Below the pieces are notes generated by a model. That model saw nothing but the letters and a program-made list of their open reading frames with translations. It was not told the DNA's origin and searched no databases. From the NCBI GenBank assembly GCA_965263335.1, contig CBDHHE010000001.1:248001-312000 (forward strand): DNA of 64,000 nt, in the 5' to 3' direction. This document shows, in pieces, positions 57,607-64,000 of the stretch; positions within the stretch are counted from its first letter, which is position 1; the number at the start of each line of letters is the position of its first letter. This DNA comes from Thermohalobaculum sp965263335. GTDB lineage: Bacteria > Pseudomonadota > Alphaproteobacteria > Rhodobacterales > Rhodobacteraceae. Both the position numbers and the translations under genes were made by a program.

Positions 57607-58842
57607 TCACTCCACATGCGCGAGGGCCAGCATCACATCTGCCGTCACTTGAGCGGCGGCAGCGCAATGTGATTTTTCCGCGGTCTCTGCTTCATTGTGA
57701 GAGATCCCATCTCTGCAGGGGATGAAAATCATACCCGCCGGGCAAAGCTGGGCGAGATAGCGCGCGTCGTGACCCGCACGGGAATAGATCGGCCGATGCG
57801 GGAACCCTCGTTGGTCTGCTGCGGCGGCAAGGTGTGCCCGCATGTCCGCGGGGAACGTCATCGAGGCGGAGTCTCCAAAGGGTGCAGTATCGACCGTGCA
57901 ATCGCCGTCGTGATCATTGCAGATGTCCTCGATCATCCGACCCACTGCAGCAACCCGATCGTTCGAGGGGTGACGGACGTCGATTGTGAAGTGCACATGC
58001 CCGGGAATGACCGAGACGCCCCCCGGTTTGACCTCGAACCGCCCGATCGTGAAGCGAAGTTCGTCATCTGCATCCGTCACAGCGTCTTGCAAGGTGATCG
58101 CGATCCGAGATGCCGTGACAAACGCATCTCGCCGCCGGCTCATGGGGAGCGTTCCCGAATGACCGTCTTCTCCGCGGACGTCGACTGACCATCTGCGGTA
58201 GCCCTGCATCCCTTCCACGATGCCGATCACCGCACCATGTGTCTCCAGTTCAATACCCTGCTCGATATGGCTTTCCAGGAACGCCGCCATTGGCGACCCG
58301 AGTGCCCGCGACTGCGCCTCTGGAATTGCCCTCGAGAGAGCTGCGACGCACTCTCCCATGCTGACGCCGTCGGGATCGCGCACCGCGAGCATCTCATCGA
58401 GATCTCGCGCGCCCACATAGACTGATGAGCCCATGCAGGCGGGTGCAAAGCGTGGCCCTTCTTCGTTGTTCCAGACAGCGACTTCGAGTGGATGGCGCGT
58501 GACGATACCGGCATCGTCAATGGTTTCGAGTGCCTCAATCGCCGCGAGCACGCCCGACATCCCATCGAAGCGCCCACCCATGGGCTGGCTGTCCGTATGC
58601 GAGCCTGCGCAAACCGGGGGGAGCGGGGCGGTGCCACTTCGTGTCAGGAACATGTTCCCGATTGGATCGAGGGCGAGGGACCAGCCGCGCGCAAGCGCAC
58701 GGTCGGCCAGCATTCGATGGGCGCGGATGTCATCTTCATTCAGTGCGAGCCGGTGGACGCCGCCTCTCGGGGTTGCGCCGACCTCGTCCATCGCGTTCTG
58801 GTGCGCCCAGAGCCTGTCAGCGTCAATCCTTGGGCTGTCCAT
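57607..58842 (-). CDS. M20-family Zn-dependent amidohydrolase (carbamoylase/allantoate type)
   Basis: A 411-residue enzyme like N-carbamoyl-L-amino acid hydrolases and allantoate/ureidoglycolate amidohydrolases. Metal ligands are visible in AGSHTDSQPMGGRFDG (His and Asp), WNNEEGPRF (Glu-Glu), FLESHIEQG (His and Glu) and the late ISHNEAE. The substrate-side GEDGHSGTLPM and YSRAGHDARYL are also present. The start ATG at 58840-58842 has GGGGAG nine bases upstream. It stands beside CoA-transferase genes, so its substrate may be a carbamoyl or ureido compound of the same pathway, but this is inference. Confidence 0.88.
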   Translation of the reverse strand: MDSPRIDADRLWAHQNAMDEVGATPRGGVHRLALNEDDIRAHRMLADRALARGWSLALDPIGNMFLTRSGTAPLPPVCAGSHTDSQPMGGRFDGMSGVLAAIEALETIDDAGIVTRHPLEVAVWNNEEGPRFAPACMGSSVYVGARDLDEMLAVRDPDGVSMGECVAALSRAIPEAQSRALGSPMAAFLESHIEQGIELETHGAVIGIVEGMQGYRRWSVDVRGEDGHSGTLPMSRRRDAFVTASRIAITLQDAVTDADDELRFTIGRFEVKPGGVSVIPGHVHFTIDVRHPSNDRVAAVGRMIEDICNDHDGDCTVDTAPFGDSASMTFPADMRAHLAAAADQRGFPHRPIYSRAGHDARYLAQLCPAGMIFIPCRDGISHNEAETAEKSHCAAAAQVTADVMLALAHVE

Positions 58843-58971
58843 CCAAATAAGCTCCCCTCGTGTTGTTTCTTGGCAGGATCGGCAGTCAGACAGGTGGTCG
58901 CATTCAGTTTCTGAAAGACGCAATCTTGCGAAAAGACACGCGCACGGCGTGGTCGTGCTTTCTGTGCGTCG

Positions 58972-60204
58972 TCAAATCGTGCCGGTCTCGATCATATCCG
59001 CGAAGTCCGCGTCGCTGATGCCAAGTCTTCCCTGATAGATTTCTGCATTGTGCGCCCCAACACGAGCACCTGGCCATGCAACCCCGGAATCGGGTCCGCC
59101 CGAAAAGCGCGGCACAGGTCCAGGATGGAGCACTTCCGCGTCTAAGGTTGGGTCATCGATGTCGAGGACTGCATTGCGTGCCCGATAGTGCGGATCGGCA
59201 GCTATATCGGCTGCGGTGTAGATCTTAGCAGAAGGGATGTCGGCCGCCTGAAGGGCGGCAAGTCGCTCGGCGGATGAGCCGCTCAAGGTCCATTTCGTGA
59301 TGAGTGCGTCAAGTCTCTCGGCGTTCGCGACGCGCGCAGGGTTGTCAGCAAATCTCGGATCGTTTGGCAGGTCGGGTCGGCCGATCAGCGACGAGAGCCG
59401 TGCGAACAGTGGCCCTGAGTTTGCACCGATCACAATCCAGGCGCCGTCGGCGCAATGATAGGCAGAGGACGGCGCTGCCGTCACGATCCGCGCGCCCGTT
59501 GGTTGTCGCACCCGCCCCAGCGTGCCGTACTCGGGGAGAATGCCTTCAAGGAGACTAAGCACGCTTTCCGTCAGCGCTACGTCGACCACCCGTGCCGGCG
59601 TACCCGGAGGGCGGTTGCGCTGTTCCAGGAGCGCGGCCAGCAGCCCGATTGCCCCATACAGCCCGGCGACTGAATCGCCCAGCGACACTCCGGTGCGGAC
59701 CGGAGGCAGATCGGTCTCTCCGGGTGGATAGCCAGTGAGGTGGCGGATTCCGCCCAATGCTTCACCGATCATTCCGAACGAGGCCTCGTTGCATCTTGGT
59801 CCGGTCTGGCCGAAGCCCGAGATCCTCACGACCACGCAGCCTGGACGCACGGATGCCAGATCGCTCGGACCCAGGCCGAATTTTTCCATTTGCCCGGGTC
59901 GGAAGTTTTCGACCACCGCGTCAGCGCCCGCCACCAGCTTGAGCGCAAGCGCCCGGGCTTTCGGGGCTTTCAGGTTCAGCGTTACCAGCTTCTTGTTTCG
60001 CCCGTGGATCGACCACCAGAGCGAGTGGCCGTCGACCTGCGCGCCCCATGTCCTGACAGGGTCTCCACCCGGTGGCTCGATCTTGATGATCTCGGCACCC
60101 AAGTCCGCCAGGACCCTCGTTGCGAAGGGTGCTGCGATGAAGTGGCCGAACTCAACAATCGTCAGGTGTTTGAGCGGCCCCGTTTGCTGTGGTGTTTCGA
60201 CCAT
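58972..60204 (-). CDS. CaiB/BaiF-type CoA-transferase (first)
   Basis: A 410-residue class III CoA-transferase. Early LTIVEFGHFIAAPFATRVLADLGAEIIKIE, read as shorter motifs EFGHFIAAPFATRVL and ADLGAEIIKIEPPGGDPVRT, is the family opening. VENFRPGQMEKFGLG and VVRISGFGQTGPR follow. The catalytic Asp should be in the segment around GDSVAGLYGAIGLLAALLE (about residue 177). The C-terminal part carries ALQAADIPSAKIYTAADIAA. It is transcribed in the same direction as a second, divergent copy and an acyl-CoA dehydrogenase. A CoA donor and acceptor cannot be deduced. Confidence 0.88.
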   Translation of the reverse strand: MVETPQQTGPLKHLTIVEFGHFIAAPFATRVLADLGAEIIKIEPPGGDPVRTWGAQVDGHSLWWSIHGRNKKLVTLNLKAPKARALALKLVAGADAVVENFRPGQMEKFGLGPSDLASVRPGCVVVRISGFGQTGPRCNEASFGMIGEALGGIRHLTGYPPGETDLPPVRTGVSLGDSVAGLYGAIGLLAALLEQRNRPPGTPARVVDVALTESVLSLLEGILPEYGTLGRVRQPTGARIVTAAPSSAYHCADGAWIVIGANSGPLFARLSSLIGRPDLPNDPRFADNPARVANAERLDALITKWTLSGSSAERLAALQAADIPSAKIYTAADIAADPHYRARNAVLDIDDPTLDAEVLHPGPVPRFSGGPDSGVAWPGARVGAHNAEIYQGRLGISDADFADMIETGTI

Positions 60205-60427
60205 GCTCCGTATGAAGGCGGTGGGCAGAGGCCGCGTCAAGCAGGGGCTCTATCCGATCAATGATTTCTGTCTGAGCAATTGTTTTCTTGGCGCACATCA
60301 GACTGTCGCGACGTCGAGTTGATGTCGGACTTCGAGGTTGCTGAAGTGCTCCGGCAATGCGGAGGCGGCGCGACGGTGCGCCGGATCACTGTGCGACGCG
60401 CTAGGTGCGTTCGTGCATTCTACCAAT

Positions 60428-61615
60428 TCAGATAATACCCCTGCTGCGTAGGGCATCGATCTCTTCCCGCGCATATCCTAGTTCATGAAGCACAGGTTCC
60501 GTGTCAGCGCCAAGTGCCGGACCAGCGTTTCGCGGGCTGTCCGTGCCGGCGACGCGCACCGGGCCCGTGAGCATTTCGACAGGCGGACCTCCTCCGCGCG
60601 CGAAAGGTGCGACCCTGTCGGCCTCTGTCACGAACGTGCTTTGGAGCGCGCCTTCGATATCGAGCACTGGTGCGCAAGGCACGCGACCCTGAAGGCGCTC
60701 TAACCAGCTCTCGGTGGACATCGCCGCGAAAATCGGTGCGAGCAGTGCGTTGAGTTCCTCACGATGCGCAAGCCTGTCCGCGAAGCTCCGAAACCGGGCA
60801 TCTGTGCTCCACTCGGGGTGACCAAGCTCCTGCGCGAGCACGGGCCAGAACACCTCCTTGTTGCACATGATGAAGATGTGCCCATCGGCCGTGTTATACA
60901 GTTGAGAAGGCACAAGTGACGGATGCGCGCCCATTGGCTCACGGCCCTGCTTGTGACCGGAGTTGAGATACCAGGTGGCGAGATAGCCAAGATTGTGGAG
61001 CGCCGTGTCGAAGAGCGAGACATCCACATCCATGCCGCGTCCGTTGGCACGGGCTCCGAGGATCGAAGAAACCAGACCGAAGACGCACATGAGACCGGTC
61101 ATCAGGTCGACCACCGAAAGCCCGAAGCGGGCAGGGGGCGCGTCGGGCTCCCCGGTCACACTCAGATAGCCCGCTTCGGCTTGCATCAGGTAGTCGAAGC
61201 CTGGCCAGGAAGCCCGCGGGCCGTCCCGGCCGTAAGCCGAGAGGTGCGCGCAGACGATGTGAGGATTGATGGTGCCGAGCCCTGCGTAGTCCAGAGCCAA
61301 AGCTGCAGGCCGATCGCCTCGCAGATTGTTCAGAACAGCATCAGAGCGCTTGACAAGTTCGTCGAAAATCGCACGGCCGTCCGGCGATTTCAGATCAAGC
61401 GTCACCGAGCGCTTGTTGCGGTTGAAGCTGTGAAAGAACTGGCTCGAGCCGTCCTCGAGGAAATATGGTCCGACGCCGCGCGCCATGTCTCCACCAGCGT
61501 TCGGGTCCTCAATCTTGATCACTTCTGCGCCGAGATCTGCCAGCATCATCGTTCCGAAGGGGCCGGCGCCGTACTGCTCGATCGCGAGAATCCTCGTGCC
61601 TTTGAGCGGAAGCAT
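60428..61615 (-). CDS. CaiB/BaiF-type CoA-transferase (second)
   Basis: A 395-residue class III CoA-transferase. The opening has RILAIEQYGAGPFGTMMLADLG and AEVIKIEDPNAGGDMARGVGP. NNLRGDRPAALALDYAGLGTINP and AHLSAYGRDGPRASWPGFDY follow. The catalytic Asp is near VVDLMTGLMCVFGLVSSIL (about residue 167). The ending ELGYAREEIDALRSRGII is typical. It is about 110 bases upstream of the acyl-CoA dehydrogenase gene in the opposite-sense coordinate, but in the same strand direction, and about 220 bases from the first CaiB-type gene. The two are not near-identical, so they may act on different acids or as a pair. Confidence 0.88.
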   Translation of the reverse strand: MLPLKGTRILAIEQYGAGPFGTMMLADLGAEVIKIEDPNAGGDMARGVGPYFLEDGSSQFFHSFNRNKRSVTLDLKSPDGRAIFDELVKRSDAVLNNLRGDRPAALALDYAGLGTINPHIVCAHLSAYGRDGPRASWPGFDYLMQAEAGYLSVTGEPDAPPARFGLSVVDLMTGLMCVFGLVSSILGARANGRGMDVDVSLFDTALHNLGYLATWYLNSGHKQGREPMGAHPSLVPSQLYNTADGHIFIMCNKEVFWPVLAQELGHPEWSTDARFRSFADRLAHREELNALLAPIFAAMSTESWLERLQGRVPCAPVLDIEGALQSTFVTEADRVAPFARGGGPPVEMLTGPVRVAGTDSPRNAGPALGADTEPVLHELGYAREEIDALRSRGII

Positions 61616-61727
61616 TACTCGAATTCCGCTATGATGACGTTTGCGGTTGCCACATCATCCATTGTCAGCGCGTTGACATAGTTGCGTTCATCACGCTTGA
61701 GGTAAGGCTGACAACCGCTTGCAGTTC

Positions 61728-62885
61728 TCATGCCGGGTGCCGTTCGATGAGACGCTTCGCGATCAGCAGGCGCTGAATCTCGTTGGTACCTTCGCCTATG
61801 CACAGAAGCGGTGCGTCACGATACAGACGCTCGACGATGAATTCCTTCGAGTAGCCATATCCACCGTGGATACGCATGGCCTCGGTCGCGTTCTCGAGTG
61901 CGGCTTCCGTTGCGAAGAGCTTTGCCATTCCAGCCTCGTAGTCCGCACGAGCGCCGCGTTCGAGTGCCGCTGCGGCCTGCTCGGTTAGAAGTCGGGCCGC
62001 TTCGACTCGCGTCGCCATGTCCCCAAGCTTCAGCGCGATGGCCTGGTGCTGGTGGATCGGCTTGCCGAAAGTCTTGCGGTGCTGTGCGTACTTCACCGCT
62101 TCATCCAGCGCGGCCTGGGCCACGCCCACACCGCGAGCCGCAACGTTGACCCGACCGAGTTCCAGCCCCGTGATCGCTGCCGCCATGCCCTGGCCCTCCG
62201 CCCCGATCAGGTTGGACGGAGGAATGCGATGATCCTCGAAGACCAGTTCGGCGGAGTCGATGCCCTTGTAGCCAAGCTTTTCCAGCTTTTTCGAAGCGTG
62301 AAATCCCTCGCCCTTTTCGGCAATGAACAGCGACATGCCCTTGTGGCGTGGCTCGGCGTCAGGATCGGTCTTTACCAACAGCGCGAAAGCCTGCCCGTGA
62401 ATGCCGTTCGAGATCCATGTCTTGGTGCCGTTCACCACATAGGCATTGCCGTCCATACGAGCGGTCGTTCGGATTGCCTGCAGATCGGTGCCGCAATCGG
62501 GTTCGGTCAGGGCAAGGCCACCTCGCAGTTCTCCGCTCGCAAATCGGGGAAGAAAGTGACACTTCTGTTCTTCAGTGCCGCAGCGCGCGACGATGTGCGC
62601 CATAATCAGATGCGAGTTTATGATGCCGGACACAGACATCCAGACCCGGGCTATGCGCTCGATGATGCGCGCATAGGTGACCGGCCCGAGACCGAGCCCG
62701 CCATAGGCCTCCGGGATGATCGCCCCGAACAGTCCCAGCTCCTTCATCGCCGTGACGATGTCTTCGGGATACTCATCAGCTGCTTCGAGCTTTTGCGCAT
62801 AGGGTGCGACATCGCGTTCAAGGAAGCGCTCGATTGACTCGAGGATCAGCGCTTCCTGTTCTGTGCTTGTGGCACCATCGGCCAT
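61728..62885 (-). CDS. Acyl-CoA dehydrogenase
   Basis: A 385-residue FAD-dependent dehydrogenase. The N-terminal helical domain is followed by the FAD/substrate motif ALTEPDCGTDLQAIRTTA, then YVVNGTKTWISNGIHG. The C-terminal domain has YAQHRKTFGKPIHQHQAIALKLGDM and the end GYGYSKEFIVERLYRDAPLLCIGEGTNEIQRLLIAK. The catalytic Glu is in the CIGEGTNEIQ segment. The gene is complete. It lies two bases from the stop of the MmgE/PrpD gene, so both are in one operon with CoA-transferase genes. The substrate is some branched or dicarboxylic acyl-CoA, not resolved. Confidence 0.92.
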   Translation of the reverse strand: MADGATSTEQEALILESIERFLERDVAPYAQKLEAADEYPEDIVTAMKELGLFGAIIPEAYGGLGLGPVTYARIIERIARVWMSVSGIINSHLIMAHIVARCGTEEQKCHFLPRFASGELRGGLALTEPDCGTDLQAIRTTARMDGNAYVVNGTKTWISNGIHGQAFALLVKTDPDAEPRHKGMSLFIAEKGEGFHASKKLEKLGYKGIDSAELVFEDHRIPPSNLIGAEGQGMAAAITGLELGRVNVAARGVGVAQAALDEAVKYAQHRKTFGKPIHQHQAIALKLGDMATRVEAARLLTEQAAAALERGARADYEAGMAKLFATEAALENATEAMRIHGGYGYSKEFIVERLYRDAPLLCIGEGTNEIQRLLIAKRLIERHPA

Positions 62886-62886
62886 C

Positions 62887-64000
62887 TTACGCGGCCGGCA
62901 TTGTCAGCGCATGCAGCACGTCTGCCGCGTCTGGCGCTGCATCCAAGTGCAGAACTGCGGATTCCATGGCAGCTGCCCGCGCTGAGTTCACTTTCAGCGC
63001 CGCATTCGATCGGAACTTCTCGATGATCTCGTCATTGGATAGCGGGCGGTCCGCCGCACCACGGTTGATTGTCTCCACATGCGACAGCTCTTGCCCATCG
63101 TCGAGCCGGATGATCACCGCTCCTGAATAGGCGCGTGGGAAAGGGCTGTCAGGGAAGGGCGCATAGGTGGTCTTGTCCATCAACGCCAAGGTCTCAGGCG
63201 CAGTCAGGTGCGGGCCGTCCAGCTCGTCCAATGTCAGACGGCCTCTCAGAAGCGCGGTCGCCACCAGATAGTGCACCGAAAACTTCGCATCATAGTCGTT
63301 CGCCGGGCGTCGCTTGTTCGCTTCCGGCTCGCAGACAACCTTGAAGGCTTGCTCCGGCACGCGCACCTCGATCGAAGAGATATGTGCAGGATCGACACGA
63401 TCGCGGAGAATCAGTGCCGCATCGATCGCCGCATGTGTCAGATGGCAGGTTGGATAGGGCTTGATCGCGACGTCGTTGAGTTCCCAGACCTCGCCAAGAT
63501 CCCGTGTTGCGGGCGCCAGTTCGACCCAGTCCGTGAACTTGCCTCCGAAGATGTTGAAGAACCCGAAGCGACCTTCGTAGGGCGCGGTCGCCCCGACGAA
63601 TCCATCCCGGGCCAGAGCGGCCGCGGTGATCCCCGCCTGTGCTGCCCAGCCTGGGTGGAAGCGCTTGTTCCAAGCGCCGTCCTCGAGAAACTCCATCGAA
63701 CCCGAAGCCATTGAGACTGCCAGACCTTGCGCATGGGCAAGCTGTTCGGCGGTCAGGCCCATCACTTTGCCGGCCGCAAGCGCACATCCGAACACGCCCA
63801 CAATGCCCGTGGGGTGAAACCCGACCTGATGGAAGGCGCTTCGGGCACATGTCCCGATACGTGCCGCCGCCTCGACCCCGGCAATGAAACCTGTGAGCGC
63901 CGTTCGACCATCAGCACCCGAAAGGACCGCGGCGGACAGGACGGTTGGGAAGATGGAGGCCGTGGGGTGCAGAACCCCTGCCACATGGGTGTCGTCATAG
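62887..64000 (-). CDS. MmgE/PrpD family protein (partial, 5' end outside window)
   Basis: The visible 371 residues lack the N-terminal beginning, since the frame runs to the window edge (YDDTHVAGVLHPTASIFPT, where the true family sequence normally continues upstream). Conserved parts are GFHPTGIVGVFGCALAAGKVMGL, GAWNKRFHPGWAAQAGITAAAL, and KPYPTCHLTHAAIDAALIL. The family includes 2-methylcitrate dehydratase, cis-aconitate decarboxylase and related enzymes. The apparent GTG at 63984 is inside the protein, not a start. It joins the acyl-CoA dehydrogenase in an operon for catabolism of a carboxylic acid. Confidence 0.87.
   Translation of the reverse strand, partial: YDDTHVAGVLHPTASIFPTVLSAAVLSGADGRTALTGFIAGVEAAARIGTCARSAFHQVGFHPTGIVGVFGCALAAGKVMGLTAEQLAHAQGLAVSMASGSMEFLEDGAWNKRFHPGWAAQAGITAAALARDGFVGATAPYEGRFGFFNIFGGKFTDWVELAPATRDLGEVWELNDVAIKPYPTCHLTHAAIDAALILRDRVDPAHISSIEVRVPEQAFKVVCEPEANKRRPANDYDAKFSVHYLVATALLRGRLTLDELDGPHLTAPETLALMDKTTYAPFPDSPFPRAYSGAVIIRLDDGQELSHVETINRGAADRPLSNDEIIEKFRSNAALKVNSARAAAMESAVLHLDAAPDAADVLHALTMPAA

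Noticed and set aside
1..64000. CRISPR array
   Set aside because: No run of regularly spaced identical repeats of 20-40 bases was seen. The only short periodic repeats are the TGAGAC hexamers at 35882-35920, which are much too short and close together.

Overview
The window is GC-rich, densely coded DNA that reads as a chromosomal segment of an alphaproteobacterium. A member of the Rhodobacterales is most likely. The main support is the glyQ - VOC protein - DUF6446-type membrane protein - glyS arrangement (49-53 kb), which I associate with Rhodobacteraceae, plus the large number of TRAP, branched-chain amino acid (Liv-type) and CaiB-type genes. No rRNA, replication origin or CRISPR array is visible. 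Two tRNA genes are present, Ala(CGC) at 5761 and Val(CAC) at 44689.

0-5.6 kb: the end of a molybdate ABC transporter (modB cut by the window edge, modA), a secreted EF-hand protein, a secreted metallo-beta-lactamase-fold hydrolase, a DUF4261-like protein, a chromate transporter and a YggT protein. 5.8-9.6 kb is a decayed accessory patch beside tRNA-Ala. It holds a broken serine recombinase, a broken sulfotransferase-like gene, an intact LysE-type exporter and an IS6-family element. 9.6-20.3 kb carries an epoxide-hydrolase-like protein, a MocR regulator divergent from a TRAP transporter (order P-M-Q), and three DUF1254/DUF1214 genes divergent from an AraC regulator. The middle DUF1254 paralogue has a single in-frame stop.

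20.8-25.4 kb is a five-gene operon: a Na/Pi-type transporter, a small coiled-coil protein, a secreted acidic protein and two CNNM/CorC-type membrane proteins. A perfect 12-bp inverted repeat lies in its leader. 25.9-32.6 kb is a tightly overlapping operon: fabI, a DUF3141 (PHA-synthase-like) protein, a MaoC-phosphate acyltransferase fusion, acetate kinase and an alpha/beta hydrolase. A very short tyrosine recombinase follows.

33.9-42.8 kb is the region I find most interesting. It starts with an AcoR-like regulator that has lost the sigma-54 GAFTGA motif. Next comes an array of four TGAGAC repeats, three of them at exact 10-bp steps, overlapping the start of a possible 46-residue ORF. Then follow an amidohydrolase with a twin-arginine signal about 60 residues inside the protein, a small cytochrome c, and a complete Liv-type ABC transporter. 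This looks like a regulated uptake and periplasmic oxidation or hydrolysis module for an unknown compound.

42.9-44.8 kb holds an IS3-family element inserted in a large serine recombinase relic, next to tRNA-Val. 44.8-56.5 kb is mostly housekeeping: phosphoglycolate phosphatase-like, AbrB-type protein, tyrA-hisC, the gly operon, an orphan iron-type ABC permease, a thioesterase and a DMT exporter. 56.6-64 kb is a catabolic cluster: HIBADH-type dehydrogenase, M20 carbamoylase-like hydrolase, two CaiB/BaiF CoA-transferases, an acyl-CoA dehydrogenase and an MmgE/PrpD protein that runs off the end.

Family assignments rest on reading motifs by eye. No database search or alignment was run.
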